This document shows, piece after piece, positions 52,622 to 60,896 of a DNA stretch of 64,000 nt; position 1 is the stretch's first letter; each line of letters starts with the position of its first letter. This DNA comes from Steroidobacter agaridevorans. GTDB lineage: Bacteria > Pseudomonadota > Gammaproteobacteria > Steroidobacterales > Steroidobacteraceae. Where the stretch lies: positions 199,956 through 263,955 of the forward strand of contig NZ_BLJO01000007.1 in assembly GCF_009932555.1 (NCBI RefSeq), given 5' to 3'. Made by a program: the position numbers and the translations under genes. The notes below the pieces were generated by a model. It saw nothing but the letters and a program-made list of their open reading frames with translations. It made no database searches and was not told the origin of the DNA.

Positions 52622-53163
52622 TGTTCGAGACACTTCTGCAGGCTGACCAGGCCGCGACGGATCCAGCTTTTCACAGTGCCCAGCGGGGTCTGCAGCTTCT
52701 GCGTCAGCTCCGCATGCGTGAGCCCTTCGAAGAACGCCAGCGTCACACTGCGCCGCTGCACGTCGGTCAACGTGTCGAGGCACTTATGGACGCGCGCCGC
52801 CATGTCATTACTCATCGCCATGGCGGAGGGATCCGGCCCTTCGAACGCCAGCGTGTTCGACATGTCCTCGTCCAACTCCTGGGTCGGACGCTGCGCGCGC
52901 AATTTATCGAGCGCGAGGTAGCGCTGCACCGAATACAACCAGGTGAGCACGCCGCCGCGCTCGGCCTGGTACTCGGACGCGCGATGCCAAACCTTCACGA
53001 ACAGGTCCTGCAAGACATCCTCTGCCAATTCACGCCGCTTCAACATATAAACGCCGGCGCCCAACAGCTTCGGCGCCGTCAATTCATATAGACGAGCGAA
53101 CGCCTGGCGATCGCCGCGCGCCGTCGCCTGCAAGAGCCGAGCGAGTTCTTCTTGCTCCGCCAA
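52618..53163 (-). CDS. ECF sigma factor, SigK-like
   Basis: Start chosen at TTG 53163: GGTGGAG lies 5 bp upstream and the protein then begins just before region 2. The longer ATG frame (53322) would start upstream of the putative promoter. The 181-residue product has FARLYELTAPKLLGAGVYML, AEDVLQDLFVKVWHRA, VLTWLYSVQRYLALDKLR and region 4 LTDVQRRSVTLAFFEGLTHAEL, PLGTVKSWIRRGLVSLQKCL. It pairs with the RskA-like anti-sigma and probably drives its own operon and the divergent DUF4331 operon. Confidence 0.92.
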   Translation of the reverse strand: MAEQEELARLLQATARGDRQAFARLYELTAPKLLGAGVYMLKRRELAEDVLQDLFVKVWHRASEYQAERGGVLTWLYSVQRYLALDKLRAQRPTQELDEDMSNTLAFEGPDPSAMAMSNDMAARVHKCLDTLTDVQRRSVTLAFFEGLTHAELTQKLQTPLGTVKSWIRRGLVSLQKCLEQ

Positions 53164-53223
53164 ATCTACTCCACCTGTCCCACTGGTCCGGCGGCCCGGT
53201 CCGCCCTCCAGCCTTGCAACTAA

Positions 53224-53251
53224 TGTACGTGGCAGCGCGCCAATTGGAGGC
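53224..53251 (-). promoter_or_regulatory. Putative ECF promoter of the sigma/anti-sigma operon
   Basis: On the minus strand GCCTCC (53251-53246) is followed after 16 bp by CGTACA (53229-53224). The same bipartite motif occurs on the other strand facing the DUF4331 gene. It lies 61 bp before the TTG start. Confidence 0.55.
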
Positions 53252-53278
53252 GCCCCGCGACAAAAAAATCTGCCGGGT

Positions 53279-53306
53279 GCATCCGGATCGCCGGTCGCCC
53301 CGTACT
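53279..53306 (+). promoter_or_regulatory. Putative ECF promoter of the DUF4331 operon
   Basis: GCATCC (53279-53284), 16 bp, then CGTACT (53301-53306), about 50 bp before ATG 53358. It matches the divergent promoter at 10 of 12 motif positions with identical spacing and resembles the CCATCC/CG-type promoters known for SigK. Confidence 0.58.
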
Positions 53307-53357
53307 CCTCCTCGCAGCTCACCTACTTATGTTCAGCTCGCCAGGAGGATACTTCAT

Positions 53358-54812
53358 ATGAGCAGCTCAATACGCCGGGCCGTGCTTGCCGCCGCGGCGG
53401 CAGGAACTGCGCTGACGGCCGGCTTGCCGGCCCAGGCTTCCAGCCACCGGGAAGCGCCGTTCATCACCACGATGCCGCGAGTGGACGGCACCGATTTCTA
53501 CATGTTCCGCAGCTACGAGGGCGGCCGGGACGGCTTCGTCACGCTGATCGCCAACTACCTGCCGCTGCAGGATCCGTATGGCGGTCCGAACTACTTCGAT
53601 CTGGAATCCGACGCCATCTACGAAATCCATGTCGACAACAACGGCGACGCGCGCGAAGACCTGACCTTCCGCTTCAACTTCGCCAACGTGGTGGCCGACC
53701 TCAAGGTGCCGGTGGGCGATCAGATGGTGTCGGTGCCGCTCAAGAACATCGGCGGCATCGGCCCCGGCCAGAACGACACCGACGCGCTCAACGTGCGCCA
53801 GACATACACCATCGACTTCATCCAGGGCAATCGTCGCAGCGGGAACTCCCGCTCGATCACATCGAATTCCGGTGAAACCCAGTTCCGCAAGCCGGCCGAC
53901 TACGTCGGCACGAAGTCCCTCGGCAACTACGAAACGTACGCCCGCGATCACATCTACGACGTGGTGATTCCGGGCTGTGGCAGCGGCCGCGCCTTTGTCG
54001 GTCAGCGCAAGGAAGGTTTCGCCGTGAATCTCGGCCCGGTGTTCGACCTGGTGAATCTCAACCCGCTCGGCCCGCCAAACGCCATTCCGAATCCGATCGG
54101 CAATCAGAACATCACGACGCTCGCGCTCGAAGTGCCGATCTCGTGTCTCACGCGCAGCAACGATCCGATCATTGGCGCCTGGACCACGGCGAGCTTGCGG
54201 CAGGCTCGCATCCTCAATCCGAAGCCCAACTTCGATAACAACCGCAGACCGCAGGTCTCGGGCGGTGCCTGGACGCAGGTGTCGCGCCTGAGTGCCCCGC
54301 TGGTGAACGAAGTGGTTATTGGCTTGAAGGATAAAGATCGGTTCAACGCGAGCCAGCCGCGCGATGACGCCCAGTTTGCAACCTACGTCACCAATCCCAC
54401 GTTGCCGGAGCTGCTCGAGATCCTGTTCAACGGTGTGGCCGTTGCGCCCAACCTGTTTCCTCGCACGGATCTCGTCGCGGCGTTCCTCACCGGCGTCCAG
54501 GGGTTGAATCAGCCGGCGAACGTGCAGCCCGCGGAGATGATGCGACTGAACACCAGCATCGCCGCGAAACCCGCTGGCAATCAGCACACGCTCGGTGTGC
54601 TGGGCGGCGACACGTCCGGCTTCCCGAACGGCCGTCGGCCCGGCGATGACGTGGTCGACATCGAGCTGCGAGTCGCCATGGGCGCGCTGATCCAGGACGC
54701 GACCGTCGCACCAAACAACAAGGCGCCGCTGACGGATGGCACGCCCGTCAGCGCAGCTGACTTCGATGAGCGCTTCCCGTATCTGCGCTCGCCGAGCCCG
54801 GGAGCGAAGTAA
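53358..54812 (+). CDS. Exported DUF4331 protein
   Basis: Start chosen at ATG 53358 with AGGAGG at 53343-53348. The 484-residue product has a signal peptide (VLAAAAAGTALTAGLPAQAS), then the DUF4331 opening SSHREAPFITTMPRVDGTDFYMFRSYE (part). Other landmarks: YEIHVDNNGDAREDLTFRF, GNRRSGNSRSI, VVIPGCGSGRAFVGQRKEGF, LVNEVVIGLKDKDRFNAS and GRRPGDDVVDIELR. The first gene of a four-gene operon facing the SigK-like pair. The family is secreted and often sigma-controlled; its function is not known. Confidence 0.92.
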   Translation: MSSSIRRAVLAAAAAGTALTAGLPAQASSHREAPFITTMPRVDGTDFYMFRSYEGGRDGFVTLIANYLPLQDPYGGPNYFDLESDAIYEIHVDNNGDAREDLTFRFNFANVVADLKVPVGDQMVSVPLKNIGGIGPGQNDTDALNVRQTYTIDFIQGNRRSGNSRSITSNSGETQFRKPADYVGTKSLGNYETYARDHIYDVVIPGCGSGRAFVGQRKEGFAVNLGPVFDLVNLNPLGPPNAIPNPIGNQNITTLALEVPISCLTRSNDPIIGAWTTASLRQARILNPKPNFDNNRRPQVSGGAWTQVSRLSAPLVNEVVIGLKDKDRFNASQPRDDAQFATYVTNPTLPELLEILFNGVAVAPNLFPRTDLVAAFLTGVQGLNQPANVQPAEMMRLNTSIAAKPAGNQHTLGVLGGDTSGFPNGRRPGDDVVDIELRVAMGALIQDATVAPNNKAPLTDGTPVSAADFDERFPYLRSPSPGAK

Positions 54813-54834
54813 CAAACAGGCAAGGAGCACATCC

Positions 54835-55086
54835 ATGAACTTCAATCGCAAGTCTCTGGTGCTGGTTGCACTGCTCGCCGCGGGTTGCGGCGGTGGGGGC
54901 GGATACGGCGGCGGAAATGACAATCCGGCGCCGGCGCCGCCGACCGGAGCGAACGGCACCGCGTTCGTTTCGTTCATCAAAGCACAACTCGCACAAACCT
55001 CGGACACCGCAGAGCCTACCGAAGTGAACGATCTGCAGTTCCAGTTCGACGAAAGCGAGACTTCCTTCGATGACGTGCTTCAATAG
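54835..55086 (+). CDS. Small glycine-rich lipoprotein
   Basis: ATG 54835 follows AAGGAG. The 83-residue product has a lipobox LLAAGC (Cys18), a glycine run and an acidic C-terminal half (TEPTEVNDLQFQFDESETSFDDV). It would be lipidated and anchored to a membrane. Its end overlaps the next gene by 17 bp. It may act as an anchor or partner for the DUF4331 protein; nothing else is known. Confidence 0.75.
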   Translation: MNFNRKSLVLVALLAAGCGGGGGYGGGNDNPAPAPPTGANGTAFVSFIKAQLAQTSDTAEPTEVNDLQFQFDESETSFDDVLQ

Positions 55087-56257
55087 CAGCACTGTCTCCC
55101 CAGGGCGGCACCTCCTCCCCGCCGCCCTGGCTTTTCTGTGCATCGCGCTCTTGCCGATGCGCGGGCAGGCTGCTCCGTATCGGCCGGCATCGGATTCGGT
55201 GGTGCTCGCAACGGTGCCGGCCAGAGCGCGCACATCGACGACGGGCCCGCGAGATTTGCAGACTGCGGTGGTGCAAGCGTCCGCAGATATCGAGTCAGCT
55301 CGTACCAGCGGCGACCCCCGGTATTTGGGCTACGCGCAGGCCGCCCTCGCGCCATGGCGGAATGCCAAGGATGCTCCGCTGCCCGTGATTCTGCTCCGGG
55401 CGCAGATCCACCAGCACAATCATTCATTCGAAGCGGCGCTCGCGGATCTCGATCACGCACTCGTGCTCGATCCACGCAACCCGCAGGCACGGCTGACCCG
55501 AGCGGCAATTCAACAGGTGCAAGGCAACTACACAGCCGCCGCGGCAGACTGTCGCAGTCTCGCATTGCTTGTTGAACCATTGGTCACGGCCGATTGTATG
55601 AGTCGCGTCAGCAGCCATCGTGGTGCGGCTCGCGGCGCTTACCGAAAGTTGCTGGCGATGCGCGATCGTGCGGCTGGAATGGAGCCCCGGCAGCGCAGAG
55701 AGATCGAGTTGACGCTGGCGGATATTTCGATGCGGATCGGGGAGATCGAAACGGCGCGCCTGCACTTCGACCAGGCGCTCACCGCCACCGACGCGGACGC
55801 CTATACGCTGCTGACCTTTGCTGATTTTCTTTTGGAGCAGCGTGAGTATCGCCAGGTCGTCGAGCTGTTCGAACGCTACCCCGATTACGCCGATTTGCTA
55901 CTGCGAGCCGCCCTCGCCTCACGCGCGATAAATGCAGCGAACGCCGGGCAGTTGTCACAACGGCTTCGCGAGCAATATGCAGCTCACCAGCGCCGCGGCG
56001 ACTTTGTTCCGTCGCGTGACTACGCGAGATTCTTGCTTGATATCGAAGGCAAGGCGTCGGCAGCGCTGGATGCGGCTCTCTTCAACTGGAAGAGCCAGCG
56101 CGAGCCGGCGGATGCGCTCATTGTGGTCCGCGCGGCAATTGCAACCGGGCAGCCAGCGGCTGCGGCGCCGGTGGTGACATTCGTTCGCGAGCAGGGATTG
56201 GAAGATGTACGGCTGCTGCCGCTCCTGTCCCACATCTTACCGGAGCGCCGCACATGA
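55070..56257 (+). CDS. Exported TPR-repeat protein
   Basis: The 395-residue product has a signal peptide (LLPAALAFLCIALLPMRGQAAP) and tetratricopeptide helices (about 105-180 and 225-300): FEAALADLDHALVLDPRNPQARLTRAAI (part), GNYTAAAADCRSLALL, IGEIETARLHFDQALTATDADAYTLL (part). It overlaps the lipoprotein gene and joins HupE by ATGA. It is probably a periplasmic scaffold for this operon's proteins. Confidence 0.85.
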   Translation: MTCFNSSTVSPGRHLLPAALAFLCIALLPMRGQAAPYRPASDSVVLATVPARARTSTTGPRDLQTAVVQASADIESARTSGDPRYLGYAQAALAPWRNAKDAPLPVILLRAQIHQHNHSFEAALADLDHALVLDPRNPQARLTRAAIQQVQGNYTAAAADCRSLALLVEPLVTADCMSRVSSHRGAARGAYRKLLAMRDRAAGMEPRQRREIELTLADISMRIGEIETARLHFDQALTATDADAYTLLTFADFLLEQREYRQVVELFERYPDYADLLLRAALASRAINAANAGQLSQRLREQYAAHQRRGDFVPSRDYARFLLDIEGKASAALDAALFNWKSQREPADALIVVRAAIATGQPAAAAPVVTFVREQGLEDVRLLPLLSHILPERRT

Positions 56258-57366
56258 AATTCGTCGCCCTCGCGCTGCTGATGCTGATCGGTTCCCAGAC
56301 TTACGCGCACAAACCGAGTGACAGTTATCTACAGCTCACGCCGACTGCTGAAGGATTCACCGGCGAGTGGCGCATCGCCCTGCGCGATCTCGAGCCTGCT
56401 GTCGGGCTGGATCGCGATGGCGATCGAAAGATCACCTGGGGCGAAGTACGCACACGGCACAACGAGATCGCCAACTATGCGCTAGGCCGGCTGGCGATCG
56501 CTGCGGGTGGATCGCCGTGTAACATTCGTGCCGGAGCGCAGCTGGTCGATGACCTGAGCGATGGCGCATACACGGTGTTGCCACTCGTCGTGACCTGCGA
56601 GCGCAACGTCGCGCCGTGGAGTCTCGATTACTCGTTATTGTTCGATATAGACGCGACCCATCGAGGGCTCGTGTCTTTCCGTGGCCCGGACACTCAGCAG
56701 ACCTTCGCGCTCTCGCCGCAGAACAATCGCGCGGTGCTATCGGCCGACGCGGCAAGTCCGGTGCAACAGTTCGTCACGATGGCTCGCGAAGGTGTGTGGC
56801 ATATCTGGATCGGCTTCGATCACATCCTATTCCTGCTGGCTCTGCTGCTGCCCGCCGGACTGCGTGCAACTCGTGAGCCTGACACAAGGGCCGGCTGGGC
56901 GCCGCTGTGGAAGGACGTGCTGACGCTCGTGACTGCGTTCACCGTCGCGCACAGCATTACGCTTTCGCTGGCGGCGATTAAGATCGTGTCCTTACCGCCG
57001 CGCTTGATCGAAACGACCATCGCGCTTTCCATCGTAGTGGCGGGACTACGCATGCGTTATGCGATCTCGCAACCGGCAGCCTGGATCGCATTCGGCTTCG
57101 GCCTCATCCACGGCTTCGGCTTCGCCAACGTGCTTGCCGATCTGCAGCTGCCAACCGGTTCGCTGGCGCTATCGCTGTTCGCATTCAACGTCGGCGTCGA
57201 GCTGGGCCAGTGCGCCATCGTCCTGCTCGCACTGCCGCTGATCAGGTACGCACAGCGCCATTCGTTCTACCGGCGCACGTTCATGCCTGCTGCCGCCGTG
57301 CTCATCGCCGCAGTCGGAGTCGCTTGGTCAGTCGAGCGCGGCGCGGGAATATCTCTCAGCTTGTAG
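56254..57366 (+). CDS. HupE/UreJ-family membrane protein with periplasmic N-terminal domain
   Basis: ATGA overlap with the TPR gene. The 370-residue product has a signal sequence, an N-terminal ~170-residue periplasmic domain containing an EF-hand-like DRDGDRKITWGE, then six to seven helices of the HupE/UreJ_2 type: EGVWHIWIGFDHILFLLALLLP (part), TLVTAFTVAHSITLSLAA, AFGFGLIHGFGFANVLAD, FNVGVELGQCAIVL. The conserved His residues in these helices suggest metal transport (nickel or cobalt in known relatives). Last gene of the DUF4331 operon. Confidence 0.9.
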   Translation: MKFVALALLMLIGSQTYAHKPSDSYLQLTPTAEGFTGEWRIALRDLEPAVGLDRDGDRKITWGEVRTRHNEIANYALGRLAIAAGGSPCNIRAGAQLVDDLSDGAYTVLPLVVTCERNVAPWSLDYSLLFDIDATHRGLVSFRGPDTQQTFALSPQNNRAVLSADAASPVQQFVTMAREGVWHIWIGFDHILFLLALLLPAGLRATREPDTRAGWAPLWKDVLTLVTAFTVAHSITLSLAAIKIVSLPPRLIETTIALSIVVAGLRMRYAISQPAAWIAFGFGLIHGFGFANVLADLQLPTGSLALSLFAFNVGVELGQCAIVLLALPLIRYAQRHSFYRRTFMPAAAVLIAAVGVAWSVERGAGISLSL

Positions 57367-57600
57367 AGCGATACTGGCGGTGCTCTGCGCATCGAACCCT
57401 CTCACATGTTGCGGGCGCGTAATGTCCATGGAACGTACGCGTCTGACGAAGCGGCCGCGGCTGTCAAAGATATCGTCTCAGGGATTGTTCTGACTTGTTT
57501 GTGCGAGCGAACCAGCGCGAAGGTCACGCAGCTCGGCAGACACTGTTCCCGTGTCGCCGTCAACAAAGCGGGGATTTGTCAACAAGGGGAGCTATTAGCT

Positions 57601-58008
57601 ATGAACGATCTTCCGAAGCTGGTCACACTGGTCGGACTCACAGTTGCGTTTGCCAATCTCGCGTCCGCAACCGGCGAAGAACCGCCACCGCCGACGGACA
57701 AGGGAATATGTCACAACATCGGCGGCCCGCGGGATCTGGGCGCGAACTGTGACGGCACTGGCACGTGTACGTACACTCTGGACACCGGGGCGACAATTAC
57801 CGTTGCACCCGGCAACTTTCTTGGAATTCTGATTCCACCGACGAGCGAAGGCGCACTTGCTGCCCACCTTGCTCACGGCGATGGCCCCGTCCAGACGACC
57901 TACGATCCGCCTCTGCACCTGGCATCGACAGGCGGCCCACACAGAGCGTCGAACGTCGAATGCGTCGGCACGAGAGTGCTGCCGCAACCGCCCGAGCCCG
58001 GCAATTAA
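57601..58008 (+). CDS. Small exported protein of unknown function
   Basis: Start chosen at ATG 57601 with GGGGAG before it. The 135-residue product has a signal peptide (TLVGLTVAFANLASATG), a Pro-rich start (EEPPPPTDKGICHNIGGP) and a cysteine-bearing core (NCDGTGTCTYTLDTG, LAAHLAHGDGPVQTTYDPP). The motif HL.HGDGP is common in small exported unknowns. The 234 bp before it hold no gene. It converges on the GH106 gene. Confidence 0.7.
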   Translation: MNDLPKLVTLVGLTVAFANLASATGEEPPPPTDKGICHNIGGPRDLGANCDGTGTCTYTLDTGATITVAPGNFLGILIPPTSEGALAAHLAHGDGPVQTTYDPPLHLASTGGPHRASNVECVGTRVLPQPPEPGN

Positions 58009-58021
58009 GCCGAACGCGGCT

Positions 58022-58070
58022 GGGAATTGCGGCGTGATGCGCGGGTCGCGCCGATCTCGCCGCAATTCCC
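58022..58070. terminator. Long hairpin between convergent genes
   Basis: A perfect 13-bp stem (58022-58034 with 58058-58070) with a 23-base loop fills the 64-bp gap between the convergent stops at 58008 and 58073. It is probably a bidirectional terminator. Confidence 0.65.
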
Positions 58071-58072
58071 GC

Positions 58073-60721
58073 TCACTTGACCGCACGAATCAGCGTCACC
58101 GGCCCGAGCAATCCGGACGGTGACGGCTGGAGCTTGTCCTGATCTTCCTCTTTGAAGCGCGCGCCATAACGCAGCTCCAGTAGACGTTTGCTCACCGGCC
58201 GCGCTGACAGCGTGTTGATCGCTGTGTTCATCACAAGCACTTCGACTTCGTTCTTACCGGGACGTAGCAGCGGCGTTACATCCAAGCGCCACGGTGGCAT
58301 CCAGACCGCGCCTGCATCCTTGCCATTCACACGGACCAACGCTGCGTCGCGGACCGGCGCCTCCAGCAAAGCTCGCGGCCGATCTTGCCGAATGTCCGGC
58401 AGCGGCGTGTCGGCGCCAAAATCCAAGAGGAGTCGAGCGTCGTTATCAAGGTCTGCTTTCTTGAGTGCAAAGCTGCGCTGGTAAGTGACGCTGCCAGAGT
58501 AATGCTTCAGCTTCGGATCATCCGTCCACGACGTACCGGGCTGCGGAGGCGGGGCTGAAATTCCTTTGGCTTGCACTCGCCATCCTTTGGACAGATCCAG
58601 CATCGGGCTGAGTCGATGCTCGGTCGCTGGCTCGAGCTGATCGAGTCCGCTGACGAACACCAGGAGCTTCGATTCGTACGGCGCCAGGTGAACGGCGATG
58701 TTTCCACTGCCTGCCGATTCGCGCTCACCAGTCACGGCATCCCACCATTCGCCGCGCCCGTTGTCGCCCGCGAAGCGAGCTTGAGTTGTGATGGGCCGCT
58801 GGCCGGTGTTGGCGATGAAATACAGATAGCCATTGTCGAGGCGGCGACGAATGAAACCGAACGCGGAATTTGAAGAAGCCAGCGCCACCGTCGGCTCCAA
58901 TACAGAACGCAGCGTCGCGCCGAGCGATTCAGGCGGGACGACGTGAACGCGCTGCTTCGATTCGAGCAGTTGTCGTGAAAGCTGCTGAACTCTCTGCGCG
59001 CCCGCCGCGCCGTCCATCAATCCTCCAGCGCTGCCGGGGAGCGCGCCGGTGACGATGACCAGTCCGCCGTTGTCGACCCAGGCAGCGATGCGCTCGAACG
59101 CGGCTGGGTCGATGCGATTGAGGCCCGGGAGAATCAGCAGGCGATGCGTCAACTTGCCAGCCACGATGGCGCTCGCATCGATGAAGTCGAACGTTTGTCC
59201 GGCATCGAGGACCTGCCCGACCAGATTGGGCTGAAACCGCTGACGCATCTCTTCATTCACCGACGCTCGTGCCGGCCGCATGTCGGCAAACGCATCTTCG
59301 GTCGGCAGATAGATCGCAACGGCGGAATCAGGCTTGCCCTCGCGCAGCATCGCGCTGACTCGATGCACATAGCGCGTCACCGTCGGCATCACGGGATACC
59401 AGGGATTGCGATCGTTGAAGGAGGCGGCCGCGTAGAACGCCCAACCGGGCTCGGCCACTTGCGGCGGCGAATAGGGCCAGCCGTGCCCGATGATCTGATT
59501 CACGCCCTGCAGGAAATGACGATCGACTTCGGCCTTCATATCGAGCGGCGTCGCGGCCCACGACGGCGAGTGCAGCCAGGTCCAGGTCTCGGATGAGACC
59601 ACATCCCTCTCATATATATGAGCCGCCGAAGTCGCCCAGCGCGTCGAGTTGAAGCGTCGCCAGTCGGCGCCCTCGCCCTCCGGCAAATCGACCAGTGCAT
59701 TGCTCGACAGCGTCGGCGGCGGAAGTCCGTAGACCTGCGCGCGAAAGCGAGTGCCGCGCTGATTGGCCCAAGCGTTGATCGGCTTCAAGTATCTGTCATC
59801 CACGAGTTCGGACAACGTGCGCGCCCAGTCAAAACGAACTGCGGCTCCTTCGGAACCTTCCGCGAACAGCGCCGGTAGATGATCGAGCAGGTCGTAACCA
59901 CGCCGGCGCTCGAACTCCTGCGGAAGATCGTCTGTCCAGCTCGCGCCGTAGGATTCCAGACTGTCGGAGAACATCGCGTACGGCTTCGTGGCGCCATCGA
60001 AAGCACTCAGCAAACGATCTCCAACCGTCGTCAGATGATTCGCGACCGCGGCGGAACTGATGTGGTCGATGACAAAGCCTTCCGCACCCACCGCCGCCCG
60101 CTTGACCTGCTGCCCCGTGCGCCCGGCAACAAACAAATAAGCCTTGCGCTCCCGCGCCGCCGGGCGCACATCGGCTGTGGCTCCCTTCGGCACTGGCACT
60201 CTCGCTTCATCCAGAAACAAAGCCACAGCACGTTCCCCGGGCTCCATGAAAGGCAGACCGATCGTGGCAGCACCTGCCGGCAGCGGCAGTTCCACCCTTC
60301 TGATCTCGGCCGCAGCCTCGGTGATCGGGATGTGAGGTCCACCGAAAGGCCAGCCGCTACCTAATGTCACATCCATGCGCATGCCCGAGGCACGCGCAGT
60401 CTCGCTCGTGTGGCGCAGAGCAGTCAGAAACGGATCCGACAGATAGGGTGTATTGACGATGCCGGTCGATGGATCGTCGGTGGACAGCGCATACACCGGC
60501 TGCACCTCGAAGCCACCGAAGCCGCCCGCTTTCATGGCGGCAATCTCACGATCGAGCTCCTGGTGCTCAACCGCCGGGCCGAACCACCACCAACGCATCA
60601 TCGGCCGCGCATCCGCGGGCGGCTGCTGAAATCTCTGCCAGAGCAGCTCCGAATCGCCACGCTCCTGCGCGACGCAGACACTGCAGAAGAGCGAGATAAG
60701 AAAGACTGTTATACGTTGCAC
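58073..60721 (-). CDS. Exported alpha-L-rhamnosidase, GH106-type
   Basis: Start chosen at GTG 60721: GGGGAAAGG lies just upstream and a signal peptide (ITVFLISLFCSVCVAQ) follows; a TTG at 60751 lacks both. The 882-residue enzyme opens with the GH106 signature ARPMMRWWWFGPAVEHQELD (residues about 37-56) and GGFEVQPVYALS, has a flavin-free TIM barrel (LGSGWPFGGP, SDSLESYGASW, GHGWPYSPPQ) and a C-terminal beta-sandwich (SGSVTYQRSFALKKADL, LVRVNGKDAGAVWMPPW). It releases L-rhamnose from rhamnogalacturonan. It is divergent from a GH105-type gene. Confidence 0.9.
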   Translation of the reverse strand: MQRITVFLISLFCSVCVAQERGDSELLWQRFQQPPADARPMMRWWWFGPAVEHQELDREIAAMKAGGFGGFEVQPVYALSTDDPSTGIVNTPYLSDPFLTALRHTSETARASGMRMDVTLGSGWPFGGPHIPITEAAAEIRRVELPLPAGAATIGLPFMEPGERAVALFLDEARVPVPKGATADVRPAARERKAYLFVAGRTGQQVKRAAVGAEGFVIDHISSAAVANHLTTVGDRLLSAFDGATKPYAMFSDSLESYGASWTDDLPQEFERRRGYDLLDHLPALFAEGSEGAAVRFDWARTLSELVDDRYLKPINAWANQRGTRFRAQVYGLPPPTLSSNALVDLPEGEGADWRRFNSTRWATSAAHIYERDVVSSETWTWLHSPSWAATPLDMKAEVDRHFLQGVNQIIGHGWPYSPPQVAEPGWAFYAAASFNDRNPWYPVMPTVTRYVHRVSAMLREGKPDSAVAIYLPTEDAFADMRPARASVNEEMRQRFQPNLVGQVLDAGQTFDFIDASAIVAGKLTHRLLILPGLNRIDPAAFERIAAWVDNGGLVIVTGALPGSAGGLMDGAAGAQRVQQLSRQLLESKQRVHVVPPESLGATLRSVLEPTVALASSNSAFGFIRRRLDNGYLYFIANTGQRPITTQARFAGDNGRGEWWDAVTGERESAGSGNIAVHLAPYESKLLVFVSGLDQLEPATEHRLSPMLDLSKGWRVQAKGISAPPPQPGTSWTDDPKLKHYSGSVTYQRSFALKKADLDNDARLLLDFGADTPLPDIRQDRPRALLEAPVRDAALVRVNGKDAGAVWMPPWRLDVTPLLRPGKNEVEVLVMNTAINTLSARPVSKRLLELRYGARFKEEDQDKLQPSPSGLLGPVTLIRAVK

Positions 60722-60896
60722 GTTCCTTTCCCCTTTCGACCAGGATAGCAACGTGAAGCGCGCCCGATCGATGTCATAGCGGAATCGATCAAGTCAAAAC
60801 ACGCATTCTTCTCCCTCTGTGCAAACTCATTCCGACAACCAATAATTCACCGCCGCGCGACCGCTGGCGGCAGCGTCCGAAATGCATGAGGACTTC

